64,000 bases of DNA. Origin: Anaerostipes sp. 992a (GTDB lineage: Bacteria > Bacillota > Clostridia > Lachnospirales > Lachnospiraceae). The position numbers were made by a program, and so were the translations under genes. The notes beneath the pieces were generated by a model. The model saw only the letters and a list, made by a program, of their open reading frames with translations, was not told the DNA's origin and made no database searches. Positions 8,123-18,236 of the stretch are shown piece after piece. The stretch spans positions 124,001 through 188,000 of the forward strand of contig NZ_MJIG01000004.1 of NCBI RefSeq assembly GCF_001940245.1, written 5' to 3'. Position 1 is the stretch's first letter, and every line of letters starts with the position of its first letter.

Positions 8123-9253
8123 CTATTCAATCAAAAAATCACAAAAAATATAATTACTGACATCCAAGCCTCTATCCGTAAGCTTTACAATGCCATTTTC
8201 ACAAATCAGTAAGCCTTCCTTCTCATGTTTTCGAATCACCTGTCCGTAAATTTCCTCCATAGTATGACCAAACTTTTGATAAAAATCCTCAACATTGACC
8301 CCTTTTGTCATCCGAAGCCCCAGAAACATAAATTCACCCATCTTATCTTCTTTGGTCAACACTTCTACGTCCTGAGGGGTTCCGTCGAAGCGATATTTGA
8401 AAAGCGTCTCTTCATTATGAAACCGTTTCCCTTTAAAGAAGGAAGAAGCACCCAGTCCAAATCCCAGATATTCTCCTCCAGTCCAATAGACACTATTGTG
8501 CCTGCATTCATATCCTGGTTTTGCATAATTTGAAATCTCATATCGCTCATATCCATGCGCATGTAGAAATTCTTTTGTCATCTGGTACATCTGACGATCC
8601 AGTTCTTCTCCCGGTAATTTTTCTAATAAAATCTCATCTTCGTACAAAGGAGTTCCCTCTTCCACAATCAGACTATAAGCAGAAATATGTTCTGGATCCA
8701 ATCGTACTACCTTCTTAAGCGTCTTTTGATAGCTTTCGATGGTCTGCCCAGGCAAAGCAGACATCAGATCCACATTGATGTTCTCAAATCCCACTTTCCT
8801 GGCATCTCGATAATTTCGTTCAAACTGCTCCCACGTATGGATTCTTCCCAGCATCTCCAGCTCCTGATCATCTCCACTTTGAAGCCCTATGCTCAGTCGA
8901 TTGATTCCGATTCTTTGATACTGTAAAAGTGTTTCTACGGTCAATGTCCCTGGATTGGCCTCCATGGTAATTTCTACATCCTCTGTTAATGTATAATATT
9001 CTTTTATGAGAGAAAGCAGCTCTTCCATCTGTTCTACTCTCAATATTGATGGCGTTCCACCGCCAAAAAAAACAGAAATCACCGAAGCTCCACTGGCCCA
9101 CTGGCTTTTCCATTGTAATTCCTTCTTTAACTCCTGAATATAAGAATTCCTATCCTCCTCCAAACTAGAAAAGGATAGGAAATCACAATACTTACATTTC
9201 TGAACACAAAAAGGAATATGAATATATAAGCTTATATCATTTCTAATTTTCAT
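8123..9253 (-). CDS. hemW: radical SAM heme chaperone HemW (coproporphyrinogen III oxidase-like)
   Basis: 376 residues. The radical SAM cluster CxxxCxxC is at C16, C20, C23 ([14 protein letters not shown]), followed by FFGGGTPS. The C-terminal HemN domain begins near residue 300. Such proteins next to lepA are HemW, a heme-binding chaperone, rather than true HemN oxidases. The first Met overlaps the lepA stop by 11 bases, so the two are translationally coupled. The gene order lepA-hemW is conserved in Bacillota. Confidence 0.93.
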   Translation of the reverse strand: MKIRNDISLYIHIPFCVQKCKYCDFLSFSSLEEDRNSYIQELKKELQWKSQWASGASVISVFFGGGTPSILRVEQMEELLSLIKEYYTLTEDVEITMEANPGTLTVETLLQYQRIGINRLSIGLQSGDDQELEMLGRIHTWEQFERNYRDARKVGFENINVDLMSALPGQTIESYQKTLKKVVRLDPEHISAYSLIVEEGTPLYEDEILLEKLPGEELDRQMYQMTKEFLHAHGYERYEISNYAKPGYECRHNSVYWTGGEYLGFGLGASSFFKGKRFHNEETLFKYRFDGTPQDVEVLTKEDKMGEFMFLGLRMTKGVNVEDFYQKFGHTMEEIYGQVIRKHEKEGLLICENGIVKLTDRGLDVSNYIFCDFLIE

Positions 9254-11057
9254 CTAACTTTAATACACTCATAAATGCTTTCTGTGGAATCTCTACATTG
9301 CCCACCTGACGCATTCTTCTCTTTCCTTCTTTTTGTTTCTCCAATAATTTCTTTTTACGTGAAATATCTCCGCCATAGCACTTGGCTAATACGTCTTTTC
9401 GCATAGCTTTTACGGTTTCTCTGGCGATGATCTTGCTTCCAATGGCTGCCTGAATTGGAATCTCAAATAAATGTCTTGGTATCTCCACTTTCAGCTTTTC
9501 GCACATCTTTCTTCCACGTTCATATGCTGTATCCTCATGTACAATGAAGGATAATGCATCCACTTCTTCTTTGTTGATTAAAATATCCAGTTTTACAAGA
9601 CGGGATTCTTCATATCCCTTCATCTCATAATCAAAGGAAGCATATCCTCTGGAACGTGATTTTAGTGCATCAAAGAAATCATAGATAATCTCATTCAGCG
9701 GAAGCTCATACTTTAATAAAGCTCTGGTCTCTTCCATATATTCCATGCTCAGGTATCGTCCACGACGTTCCTGACAAAGCTGCATAATCGCTCCCACGTA
9801 CTCCGTCGTAACCATAATTTCTGCATTTACGATCGGCTCTTCCATTCTTAAGATCTCAGATGGATCTGGAAGATTCGATGGATTGGTCAGTTCGATCATC
9901 TGACCATCTGTTTTATAAACCCGGTATACAACCCCTGGGGCAGTCGTAACCAGATCCAGATTGTATTCTCTCTCCAGACGTTCTTGTACGATTTCCAGAT
10001 GTAAAAGTCCTAAAAATCCACAACGGAATCCAAAGCCCAGTGCAATGGATGTCTCCGGTTCAAACTGCAACGCTGCATCATTTAACTGAAGCTTTTCAAG
10101 AGCATCTCGAAGGTCTGGATACTTAGCACCATCGGCAGGATATAACCCACAAAACACCATTGGATTTACCTTCTTATATCCTGGAAGTGGCTCCTTACAT
10201 GGCCGACTGGCATCGGTAACGGTATCTCCCACTCTGGTGTCCTTCACATTCTTAAGGCTTGCAGTAATATATCCTACCATGCCTGCGGACAATTCATCAC
10301 ACGGAATAAACTGTCCTGCACCAAAGGTACCAACCTCTACTACCTCTGCTTCCGCACCAGTTGCCATCATACGCATGCGGGTACCTACTTTGATCGTACC
10401 TTCCTTGATTCTGGCAAAAATGATAACACCTTTGTAAGAATCATAAAGGCTGTCAAAGATTAACGCCTGCAATGGCCCATCAGGATCTCCTTCTGGTGGT
10501 GGAATTACTTCTACGATCTGCTCTAATACATCCTCAATATTAATGCCATTCTTAGCAGAAATCAGCGGTGCATGCTCTGCATCAATGCCAATTACATCTT
10601 CTATCTCTTCCTTTACACGTTCTGGCTCCGCACTAGGCAGATCAATCTTATTGATTACCGGCATGATCTCAAGATCATGATCCAACGCCAAATATACATT
10701 GGCCAATGTCTGAGCTTCAATTCCCTGAGCAGCATCTACAACAAGAATTGCTCCCTCACAGGCTGCCAGACTTCTAGAAACCTCATAATTAAAATCCACA
10801 TGTCCCGGCGTATCAATTAAATTAAAAATATATTCTTCTCCATCATTGGCTTTATATACAATTCGAACTGCCTGAGATTTAATCGTAATTCCTCTCTCAC
10901 GCTCCAAATCCATATTATCCAGAACCTGTGCCTGCATCTCTCTTGATGTTAAAAGTCCTGTCTTTTCGATAATTCTATCTGCCAAAGTTGACTTTCCATG
11001 GTCAATATGTGCGATAATACAAAAATTTCGTATTTTACTCTGATCAATGGCTGCCAT
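9243..11057 (-). CDS. lepA: elongation factor 4 (LepA)
   Basis: This translational GTPase (604 residues) binds the ribosome and affects back-translocation and initiation. G-motifs: [24 protein letters not shown] and NKIDLP. The LepA-specific C-terminal domain ends [17 protein letters not shown] start at ATG 11057 ([12 protein letters not shown]), preceded by AGGAGGAAGAGGT. The longer frame from a TTG at 11084 would include the ribosome site. It has its own promoter in the short gap after spoIIP. Confidence 0.97.
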   Translation of the reverse strand: MAAIDQSKIRNFCIIAHIDHGKSTLADRIIEKTGLLTSREMQAQVLDNMDLERERGITIKSQAVRIVYKANDGEEYIFNLIDTPGHVDFNYEVSRSLAACEGAILVVDAAQGIEAQTLANVYLALDHDLEIMPVINKIDLPSAEPERVKEEIEDVIGIDAEHAPLISAKNGINIEDVLEQIVEVIPPPEGDPDGPLQALIFDSLYDSYKGVIIFARIKEGTIKVGTRMRMMATGAEAEVVEVGTFGAGQFIPCDELSAGMVGYITASLKNVKDTRVGDTVTDASRPCKEPLPGYKKVNPMVFCGLYPADGAKYPDLRDALEKLQLNDAALQFEPETSIALGFGFRCGFLGLLHLEIVQERLEREYNLDLVTTAPGVVYRVYKTDGQMIELTNPSNLPDPSEILRMEEPIVNAEIMVTTEYVGAIMQLCQERRGRYLSMEYMEETRALLKYELPLNEIIYDFFDALKSRSRGYASFDYEMKGYEESRLVKLDILINKEEVDALSFIVHEDTAYERGRKMCEKLKVEIPRHLFEIPIQAAIGSKIIARETVKAMRKDVLAKCYGGDISRKKKLLEKQKEGKRRMRQVGNVEIPQKAFMSVLKLDEN

Positions 11058-11113
11058 ACCTCTTCCTCCTGTTTCGTATATCAATGCTTTTTTGCATCTT
11101 GATTCACTTTTAT

Positions 11114-11142
11114 ATTATGACGGAAGCAAGGCAAATTGTCAA
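11114..11142 (-). promoter_or_regulatory. promoter of lepA-hemW
   Basis: TTGACA (11137-11142) and CATAAT (11114-11119) are 17 bp apart on the - strand, immediately after the spoIIP stop codon. This separates lepA-hemW from the sporulation genes upstream. Confidence 0.7.
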
Positions 11143-12282
11143 TTATTTCAGCACCATGGATAACAGCTTTGCCAAAGGTTTCATAGCATTATAAGCCTCA
11201 GAAACTGTATTGGTCTGAGCTCCCACCTCTACCAGCATACTTCTTTTTCGGTAATGAAGGTTATATCGATATCCCTTTATATAAACCTTTCTCGTGAATC
11301 CCGGATAATTTTCATATGCCTTCTTCTGCATCTGCATGCTAAAAGCCAAATTCCATAACTTATTAGGATTTTTTAAATATGAGATTTCCCCATTGGTAGC
11401 CGTCCGGCTCATCCCATTGAAAAACATAATCTGTGCCGTCTTTTTTCCATCAATTTTCGTCACTAGCCTGGTCCCCTGTGCTACTCCATCTCTATGCAAA
11501 TCGATAATAACCTGAATCTGTGGATACTTTTTCAAGATTCTTTCAATTCCCTGCGCCGCATAATAATATGCCTTGGAACGATCCAATCTTCCAGCTCTTA
11601 CATCATAGGACGTTGTATCATGATACACGCGAAATCCCATCTTCTTCAATTCCTTTGTAAGCTGTTCTCCTACTCCAGTCACTGTATCGCTTTGTTTTCC
11701 AGAACGGCTATCAGCATAAGCTTCACTGCCATGTGTATGAAAAATCAGGATCTGTGGGGATTCCTGGCTATTCAATTGCAGGTTTTTTCGAAATAATTCT
11801 CTTCCATCAAGCTCCTGGTCTGTAATCGTTGTAGTACTATCCACCTGAATAAAATATTTTCGTAAAAAAGAACGACTATATAGCTGTTTTTCCGTAAAGG
11901 TGGTGATGGAATTTCCAGATACATTCTTTGCTTCACTGGTTTCATCGTCTTCCGAATACAAAAAGGCAGGAACTGCATTTTCACTGATCAGCTCCTGACT
12001 GTTGATACCGTAATTCTCCAAATATCCTAAATATGGTATCATTTCGTTAGATACAATCCTTTTCATAATGCTATAAACTAACTGTATATTGCTCTGATCC
12101 TGGTATCCATATTGGGGAAGCATTTCTTTTACTGTATATTTTACAATCTGCACTGTTTGATTCACACAGCCTTCCTTTAAGTCCTGCCTAATCTCTTTTT
12201 TCTGAATTCCAATCAATAGTATCGATGTCGTTGCAAGAATCATAAAAAATATACTGCTTATTTTCATCCATTTCTTCTTCAT
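11143..12282 (-). CDS. spoIIP: stage II sporulation protein P
   Basis: The 379-residue peptidoglycan amidase/endopeptidase acts with SpoIID and SpoIIM in septal thinning and engulfment of the forespore. One N-terminal membrane segment (about residues 9-25) anchors it. The catalytic domain has FHTHGSEAY (zinc His), GEQLTKELKKMG and IIDLHRDG, and ends with MLVEVGAQTNT, which supplies the Glu. It follows gpr directly in the conserved gpr-spoIIP arrangement, so expression during sporulation is expected. I could not identify a convincing sporulation sigma-factor promoter. Confidence 0.95.
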   Translation of the reverse strand: MKKKWMKISSIFFMILATTSILLIGIQKKEIRQDLKEGCVNQTVQIVKYTVKEMLPQYGYQDQSNIQLVYSIMKRIVSNEMIPYLGYLENYGINSQELISENAVPAFLYSEDDETSEAKNVSGNSITTFTEKQLYSRSFLRKYFIQVDSTTTITDQELDGRELFRKNLQLNSQESPQILIFHTHGSEAYADSRSGKQSDTVTGVGEQLTKELKKMGFRVYHDTTSYDVRAGRLDRSKAYYYAAQGIERILKKYPQIQVIIDLHRDGVAQGTRLVTKIDGKKTAQIMFFNGMSRTATNGEISYLKNPNKLWNLAFSMQMQKKAYENYPGFTRKVYIKGYRYNLHYRKRSMLVEVGAQTNTVSEAYNAMKPLAKLLSMVLK

Positions 12283-12357
12283 ATCCTGCCCTCATTGCTC
12301 TTCTCATCCCGCTGATTGATTTCCTCTTCCTATTAATCTATTCTACAGCTTTGATTT

Positions 12358-13242
12358 TTATGCTTCTTTTCCAATAATCCACTGATTAATTCCTTCTGAT
12401 ATGGTAAAACTAATACGTTTTACCGCTTCATCAATATTTTTTGGCGTAACGAACATTTTCGCAAATGGCGTATTTACCATTTCATAGGCAAAATGATGGC
12501 GTTCTTCTTCCGATATGGCTTCCTGACCCACAAAAGGCTCTAATGCATCATAAATAATTGTAGAAACCCCTATCACAGTAGGTACTCCTATGGCGATTAC
12601 AGGAATTCCCATGGTCTCTATGTTCATACCTTCCCTATGATTCCCAATGCCTGCTCCTGGCTGTATTCCCGTATCACATATTTGTATTGTGGAATTTAGC
12701 CGATTAGAGCTTCTGGCTGACAAGGCATCAATGGCAATTAATACCTCCGGTTTGGTCTCTTTGATAATTCCCCTTAGTATCTGGCTTGTCTCCATGCCAG
12801 TCTGAGCCATCACCCCTGGTGCTACACCACGAATATCCCTGGCCTTTTTATAATACCCATGCTTGCGTAAATGACTGGTAATAAACAAGTGCTCAATGAC
12901 ATATGGGCCCAGTGCATCTGGTGTCACATTCCGATTACCAAGTCCTGCTACCAAAACCCTCTTCTTATTCGGCAGCAAAAGATTTAACTGCTCCGCCAAA
13001 GCCTCGCTCATTTCCTCATGGTAGCCTTTATCATTTTCCTGCATATCACTACATTCTAATGTGATATAAGTTCCTATCGGTTTTCCCAGCTGTTTACTCC
13101 CCTTCTCATTTTCAATCATAATACGGGTTTCTTTGATATGATTATCTGCATCCACTCTAGTTCTCATGTGAATTCCTTCCATCCCGTATTGATGATCCAG
13201 ATCTTCTTTCAGCTCCAGTGCTAAATCTGTTCTTACTACCAT
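12358..13242 (-). CDS. gpr: germination protease Gpr (spore protease)
   Basis: 294 residues, an A25 family aspartic protease that degrades small acid-soluble spore proteins on germination. The N-terminal VRTDLALE is typical of the zymogen segment; the segments VLVAGLGN, GVAPGVMAQTGMET and IAIDALSARS are family hallmarks. Its presence shows that the organism makes endospores. Ribosome site GGAGG 10 bases before ATG. It lies divergent from rpsT and upstream of spoIIP. Confidence 0.96.
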   Translation of the reverse strand: MVVRTDLALELKEDLDHQYGMEGIHMRTRVDADNHIKETRIMIENEKGSKQLGKPIGTYITLECSDMQENDKGYHEEMSEALAEQLNLLLPNKKRVLVAGLGNRNVTPDALGPYVIEHLFITSHLRKHGYYKKARDIRGVAPGVMAQTGMETSQILRGIIKETKPEVLIAIDALSARSSNRLNSTIQICDTGIQPGAGIGNHREGMNIETMGIPVIAIGVPTVIGVSTIIYDALEPFVGQEAISEEERHHFAYEMVNTPFAKMFVTPKNIDEAVKRISFTISEGINQWIIGKEA

Positions 13243-13312
13243 ATTTCCTAAACCTCCGTGTTTTAAATAAGGTTAGTATATACAGAAAAATCCATTTTAT
13301 TTTAAAAAAGCA

Positions 13313-13341
13313 TTGACAAAATATAAAGTTTTTACTACAAT
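13313..13341 (+). promoter_or_regulatory. promoter of rpsT
   Basis: TTGACA (13313-13318), a 17-bp spacer and TACAAT (13336-13341) give a near-consensus sigma-A promoter with a 5' leader of roughly 90 bases. Confidence 0.75.
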
Positions 13342-13356
13342 TAATGAGTATGTTTT

Positions 13357-13387
13357 ATGCATGGCATATCCGTGTCTCGTCATGTAT
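13357..13387 (+). promoter_or_regulatory. candidate hairpin in the rpsT leader
   Basis: ATGCATG (13357-13363) pairs with CATGTAT (13381-13387) across a 17-base loop in the long untranslated leader. S20 regulates its own synthesis in some bacteria, so a leader structure is plausible, but this short stem alone does not prove it. Confidence 0.3.
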
Positions 13388-13437
13388 GATAATTATTACT
13401 ATAACAATATATAAGAATACATTTGGAGGTGCCCAGA

Positions 13438-13701
13438 TTGGCAAATATTAAATCAGCAAAAAAAAGAATCAAAGTTATTAACACAAAAACACAGAGAAAT
13501 AAAGCAATCAAAACTAAAGTAAAAACTTACATTAAGAAAGTTGAAGCAGCAGTTGCAGCAAAAGATGCAGCTACCGCTCAGACAGCTTTAACAGCTGCTA
13601 TCGCAGAAATCAACAAAGCTACTTCTAAAGGAATTTTCCACAAGAATACAGCAGCTAGAAAAGTTTCTAGATTAACAAAAGCAGTTAACAGCATTGCTTA
13701 G
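13438..13701 (+). CDS. rpsT: 30S ribosomal protein S20
   Basis: 87 residues with the standard start ANIKSAKKRI and a Lys/Ala-rich helical body that binds 16S rRNA. The start is the TTG at 13438, placed 8 bases after GGAGG. An upstream in-frame TTG at 13423 overlaps that ribosome site and is rejected. A UUG start is also used by rpsT in Escherichia coli, where it is part of autoregulation. It is a single-gene unit bounded by a promoter and a strong terminator. Confidence 0.97.
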   Translation: MANIKSAKKRIKVINTKTQRNKAIKTKVKTYIKKVEAAVAAKDAATAQTALTAAIAEINKATSKGIFHKNTAARKVSRLTKAVNSIA

Positions 13702-13725
13702 TCAATATAAATAAAACATACGAAG

Positions 13726-13771
13726 AAGACAAAGAAAAGTCCCGTCAGCTTTTCTTTGTCTTTTCTTTTTT
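13726..13771 (+). terminator. intrinsic terminator of rpsT
   Basis: A 14-bp perfect stem (13726-13739 with 13749-13762) is followed by TTCTTTTTT. It ends only about 8-14 bases before the closing stem of structured RNA copy 2. Confidence 0.9.
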
Positions 13772-13778
13772 ATCTAAA

Positions 13779-14427
13779 AAATGAGGGTTTCTTTGACTAT
13801 GGGATAATGTGTGAGAACGAAATCATTCCGATCAGCAATCAGGCTACGGAGCTTCCAAATCTGATACATGTTTTCCTTTTTTCTACACCATGACAGACGA
13901 AAATCTTATCCCTCGTCCAGGGACAAATGGCTATGTAAGCAAGCTTCCAGCCATTTGTCCTTATGGACGACCAAAAGCACTGCTTTTGGTAAAGATTTTC
14001 TGCCTGAGAAAACATGTAAGCTCCTTCGCAGATTGCTTTACCGGAATGGTTTCGTTCTTTGTAGTATATTGGCTTCTCCCATATTCGTGTTGAGAAACGG
14101 AACATGGAAAAGAAGAAAACTTCTCCGAAAGCGACATATGCGGAATGTTAGAACAACCTGTTGGCTGGATTCTATCACCAGAACTGCTTCAGGCATCGAA
14201 GATGACTGTTTTCCATAGGACAGTTGGTAGGGAAGTTTACTTACCTTTCCAACTGTTATGGAAAAAAGGAAGGCAGTTCGCCTTGTGCCATGCCAAGCCC
14301 GACTAGCGGAGCGGATTAGGGTTTGGCTCGGGGTAAATCCAGACAGCTTTGGTTGTTCTTACGTTCTGGCATCCTAGGCGCAGGAGGAGAAATTTTCTTC
14401 TTCATTTAGTCCACAAAACCCTTATTT
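13779..14427 (+). ncRNA. large structured repeat RNA, copy 2 (core 13785-14421, 637 nt)
   Basis: This is the second copy of the element at 978-1626, same orientation, same core length, about 19 substitutions by eye. Every long helix seen in copy 1 is kept. In the closing stem the C-G pair of copy 1 (983/1621) is A-T here (13784/14422), a compensatory double change, and the next pair goes from G-C to G-U. In the left arm a G-U of copy 1 (1001/1278) is G-C here. Other differences cluster in loops, such as the 3-base loop of the second hairpin. The 3' arm of the closing stem includes the stop codon of convergent holA. The rpsT terminator abuts the 5' end, so a private promoter is not evident. 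Function unknown. Confidence 0.75.
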
Positions 14428-15402
14428 ACTGGAAAACCGAACAATCAATAATTCTACCCCAATGCGGTCGTTGAAAATTCCGGTTTTAATCCCTTCATCG
14501 GTTTCTCCACAGCATCTGACCATATCCATCAACTGCTCCATCGTAAAATACTCTGCCTGTTTACGAAGCTTCCCTACTACATATGGATGAATCCCCGCCT
14601 GCTTCCCAATCACCTTATTTTGCGACTGGGTCTTAGCCATAGATTTTACGATCAACATCTGATTACACTGGCGGACCAAAAGAGCCAAAATCTTAAGCGG
14701 AGGCTCTTTTAATTCTAAAAGCTCATAGTACAGTGCCAGCGCCCTTTTCTGCTGTTTCCCCGCAATGGCTTCCAGCATATCAAAAATCTTTCCTGTAATC
14801 TCCGTAGAACAGATAGCATCAATATCTTTTTTCGTAATTTCATTTCGTTGCCCGGTATAAAGGACCACCTTCTCCAGTTCATTGCGAATCTGATTCATAT
14901 CTGTTCCCACTTTATGAAGAAAATAAGCCCCATTGGCATTGGTCATCTGTTTTCCTTCTCGTTTTAAAAGAGAGGCGACCCAGACCAAAAGCTGCTTTTC
15001 ATCCTGAACGGCCATATCTGCTGCATAGCCATTTTTATTGATAAATTTATATATTTTAGAACGTTTGTCAATGGTCTTTTCCACAAAAATCATCACCGTC
15101 GTATCCGGAAGTCCTTCCAATTGCTTTATAAAGTCCTCATCGCTTTTCTTTCCAAGTTCGGTATCTTCCAGTACAAGTACCCTCTTCTCTGCAAAAAAGG
15201 GAAGGGTTTCTGCTAAATCCAAAATTTCTTGCTGATCCACTCTTTTGCCTTCAAAACTTCCGTAGTTCATGGTATCTCCGTCAGCTACCAATGCATGTAC
15301 GAGACGTTCCTTCATCTGCCGTTTTAGATAATCCTCTTCCCCATATAAAAGATAAAATGGGACAAATTCCTGTTTTTTAATATGTTCATTGATTGTTTTC
15401 AT
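14422..15402 (-). CDS. holA: DNA polymerase III delta subunit
   Basis: 326 residues, the clamp-loader subunit that opens the beta clamp. Recognisable are the N-terminal FYLLYGEEDYLKRQ, LVLEDTELGKKS, KTIDKRSKIYKF, and the C-terminal helical domain QCNQMLIVKSMAKTQSQNKVIGKQAGIHPYVVGKL. It follows comEC on the same strand, the usual Bacillota order. The stop codon is inside the closing stem of structured RNA copy 2, so an insertion event may have reshaped the 3' end. The ORF itself looks full length. Confidence 0.93.
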   Translation of the reverse strand: MKTINEHIKKQEFVPFYLLYGEEDYLKRQMKERLVHALVADGDTMNYGSFEGKRVDQQEILDLAETLPFFAEKRVLVLEDTELGKKSDEDFIKQLEGLPDTTVMIFVEKTIDKRSKIYKFINKNGYAADMAVQDEKQLLVWVASLLKREGKQMTNANGAYFLHKVGTDMNQIRNELEKVVLYTGQRNEITKKDIDAICSTEITGKIFDMLEAIAGKQQKRALALYYELLELKEPPLKILALLVRQCNQMLIVKSMAKTQSQNKVIGKQAGIHPYVVGKLRKQAEYFTMEQLMDMVRCCGETDEGIKTGIFNDRIGVELLIVRFSSK

Positions 15403-15487
15403 TGTTATACTGCACTTTCTCTTCTGAAACTTTCAGAATAAAATCTCAAAGCCAAAAGTATTTTTATAAGCGGATGTTTCCTGTTTA

Positions 15488-17707
15488 TTAGTATATCATA
15501 GTTTCACAAGAAAATCTCCCCTTCCTCTCTTCCATCCAGATTGCCCCTCTCTCAGCCGTCACCAATATCTCACTTCCACTTTCCTTTAGACGATCCAACA
15601 CTTCCTGGCTGGGATGACCATAGCGGTTATCCTTTCCACAGGAAATTACGGAATACAGCGGCTTTACCTGACCAAGCAAAGCCTCTTTCGTTGCATTTTG
15701 GGAGCCGTGATGCCCTGCTTTTAATACTTCTGCCTGTTGAAGCCCCATCGCTACCAGCCTGTCTTCACCTTCTAGCTCCAAATCTCCAGTAAGCAGGCAG
15801 TCAAATTCTTTATAAGACAGTAAGAATACCAGGGACTGTTGATTCTTTTCGGCTTTATATCCCTGCTCTGGAAAGAGACAGGTCAGTCTAATGGCACCAT
15901 CCTCTATCCAATCCCCTTTTGAAAATGCGTAAATTGGAATCTGATTCTCCTCTGCCTGTATTTTGATCTTTTGATACCCTTCTTCCGTCGTATCAGTACC
16001 TTCGAAAATAATCATTTTTTTGATAGGATAGAATCCCATCATCTCTTCGATTCCAGAATAATGATCTGCATCAAAATGGGTCAGAATCACTGCATCCAAT
16101 GATTGGATTCCCTGCGATTTTAAATATGGCAATATTCGGTATTTCCCAACTTTAGATATATCGCTGCTTCCTCCATCAATCATATAATGTTGTCCATTAG
16201 GGCTATTGATCACAATACAATCTCCCTGCCCCACATCTAAAAAATATATAGAAAATCCATTGTGCATAGAAGCACACAGTACATATAGTCCCATCATTAT
16301 ACAAAAGATTCCATACCGGTTCTTCTTCCATTTTATCAGCATACAGAATAAAAGAAGTGATAAAAGATACATGCATATCTGTATGGATGATGGCTTTCCA
16401 ATTACAATAGCTGGAAAAACAAGAAGCTTTTCATATAGCGTTAAAATCAGATGGCATCCCACAAAAAATGGTTTCCAATTCCATACCAGTCCTGCAAAGC
16501 CACAAAACAACAAAGGTCCCATCAACGGCACTATAATAAAATTCAAAAGAATAGAGCACATTGATATCTCATAGAAAAACCAAAGCTGAATAGGCAGCAA
16601 TGCCAGCCAAATAGAAAGACCAAGCCATAGAGGAGCTCCCCTTTTCCATCCACGAAAGCAAGGGTAGATACATCCGATGGAAAATACTGCGCCAAAAGAT
16701 AACAGAAAGCCTGCATCATACAGATAGTAAGGACTTTCTATAAGAATCAGACTTCCTGCTACCGATGTAGCGGTAATGAAATCATAGTGTCTTCCTTTGA
16801 TATCTGCCCCAATGTACAAAATCAACATAACTGTCGCACGAAAAGCGGCCACCGCATTTCCGATCAACATGCAATAAGGAATCATCAGGAGAAAAGAACC
16901 TGCTCCTGATGCTGCAAATGGCATTCCTATCCACCTTAAGAGTTTATAGAGAGTACCTCCTATCATAGAAATATGAAGACCAGAGATTGCAAGTATATGA
17001 GCCACTCCATTTTGCTGATATCGTTCTTTTAGTTCTTGATCCATATAAGACTTTTCTCCCAACAGAATCGCTGACATGATCCCTGCATCCGATTCGGATA
17101 AAGACGTCTGACATCTTTCGAGCCATCTCTTTTTTAAATGAAACAAAAAGGTCTTTCCTCTATCTTCTCGTTCATTTATGATTGTATAATCATCATAAAA
17201 TCCACTATACCATATATTTCTACATCGATAATATTGCCTTAAATCAAACTGTCCAGGATTTACAGGTGCCTTATAAGGAACCAGCTCTGTCTGAATCCTT
17301 ACCTTCTGCCCCGGAAGAAGCTTTTCACTTTTACCGTACAAAAGAATTCCTCCTTCCATTGGATTACCATCGATCTGATACGGAGATAGTTTGATGTAAT
17401 CCGTCATCCCAGCTCCAATCTCTGCTACAGTACCAGTGATATTGCCATAAATGGATTCTTTCGGTTCTTGTATCTGTTCTCCTGCGGCCATAAGCAGACA
17501 CCCCAAAAGAAAGCCTATTAAAAAAGAGATTTTAATTTTTATATTGAGTCTTTTTGCAAAAGCAAAGCGGCTCCCTTCCTTGTCTTTTACTAAAAACAGG
17601 CAGAGAGCCACACATACTCCCGCCATTACTTTACTTATGCAATAACATCCCTCTCCAAGGACCACACCTGCAAACACATAAAATAATGGTCGATTTTTCA
17701 TATTCAA
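15488..17707 (-). CDS. comEC: ComEC/Rec2 family DNA uptake channel
   Basis: 739 residues in the standard three-part layout. An N-terminal soluble OB-like domain lies between membrane segments (to about residue 200). The Competence domain of multiple membrane helices follows (about 200-470, with NGVAHILAISGLHISMIGG). A C-terminal metallo-beta-lactamase-like domain starts at FLDVGQGD and has the metal motif THFDADHYSG and a later GHHGSQN. It is the predicted inner-membrane channel and possible nuclease for imported single-stranded DNA. A ComEA-like lipoprotein is encoded nearby (20363-20932), but no comEB or pilus genes occur here. Confidence 0.93.
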   Translation of the reverse strand: MNMKNRPLFYVFAGVVLGEGCYCISKVMAGVCVALCLFLVKDKEGSRFAFAKRLNIKIKISFLIGFLLGCLLMAAGEQIQEPKESIYGNITGTVAEIGAGMTDYIKLSPYQIDGNPMEGGILLYGKSEKLLPGQKVRIQTELVPYKAPVNPGQFDLRQYYRCRNIWYSGFYDDYTIINEREDRGKTFLFHLKKRWLERCQTSLSESDAGIMSAILLGEKSYMDQELKERYQQNGVAHILAISGLHISMIGGTLYKLLRWIGMPFAASGAGSFLLMIPYCMLIGNAVAAFRATVMLILYIGADIKGRHYDFITATSVAGSLILIESPYYLYDAGFLLSFGAVFSIGCIYPCFRGWKRGAPLWLGLSIWLALLPIQLWFFYEISMCSILLNFIIVPLMGPLLFCGFAGLVWNWKPFFVGCHLILTLYEKLLVFPAIVIGKPSSIQICMYLLSLLLFCMLIKWKKNRYGIFCIMMGLYVLCASMHNGFSIYFLDVGQGDCIVINSPNGQHYMIDGGSSDISKVGKYRILPYLKSQGIQSLDAVILTHFDADHYSGIEEMMGFYPIKKMIIFEGTDTTEEGYQKIKIQAEENQIPIYAFSKGDWIEDGAIRLTCLFPEQGYKAEKNQQSLVFLLSYKEFDCLLTGDLELEGEDRLVAMGLQQAEVLKAGHHGSQNATKEALLGQVKPLYSVISCGKDNRYGHPSQEVLDRLKESGSEILVTAERGAIWMEERKGRFSCETMIY

Positions 17708-18223
17708 TTATTCCTTCATTGGTAATTCACGAAAGACAAAGCTATCGTCCGTCAGAGAACCGATTGGCGTCCCATCGGCATCCATCATCGTTTTTCCGCC
17801 AATGGAAAATTCTACATAATCAATCCCCTGAATCTGCACAAGAGTTTTTACAATTGCCGCCCGACAGATTACATCTTTGGATTTATCCAACGTCTCATAT
17901 CCGACAGCAAAATCAATATTTACAATGTTATTTCGAGCAACCACATTATTGATGACAACCTCGTTGGGAATCGCAATAAAATATTCTTCATTCTTTGGTT
18001 CCTTCAGCATCCACCCGATCATTTCATCTGCAACCGTCTGATTATCTTCCCCTTCCGGACTTTTTCTCGTCTCATATACCAACCGGGATCCTGTCTTATT
18101 CGTATAGTAAATCTTTACGCGAGAATCCTCCGGCTGTTTTTCTTCTTTTTTTAATCCGCAACCGCTGCATATGATAAGAAGAATGCAGCAAAGAAAAAAG
18201 AAGATTTGTCTTTTTTTCCTCAT
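17708..18223 (-). CDS. GerMN-domain lipoprotein
   Basis: 171 residues from ATG 18223, which has GGAGAAGGTG just upstream; a longer frame to 18448 runs into the kinase gene and is rejected. The signal peptide is strongly hydrophobic and ends in a lipobox (ICSGC). A GerMN (sporulation and spore germination) domain follows, with VKIYYTNKTG, VVINNVVARNNIVNIDFA and IDYVEFSIGG. Such proteins occur in GerM and LpqB. It starts 13 bases after the sensor kinase, so the kinase, regulator and this lipoprotein form one unit, as in LpqB-type loci. The role may be sensing or modulation at the cell envelope; that is inference. Confidence 0.85.
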   Translation of the reverse strand: MRKKRQIFFFLCCILLIICSGCGLKKEEKQPEDSRVKIYYTNKTGSRLVYETRKSPEGEDNQTVADEMIGWMLKEPKNEEYFIAIPNEVVINNVVARNNIVNIDFAVGYETLDKSKDVICRAAIVKTLVQIQGIDYVEFSIGGKTMMDADGTPIGSLTDDSFVFRELPMKE

Positions 18224-18236
18224 CACCTTCTCCTTT

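Noticed and set aside
13784-14427. Possible translation of holA beyond its stop into the repeat.
   Set aside because: The ORF ends properly at TAA 14422-14424 and its length is normal for the delta subunit.
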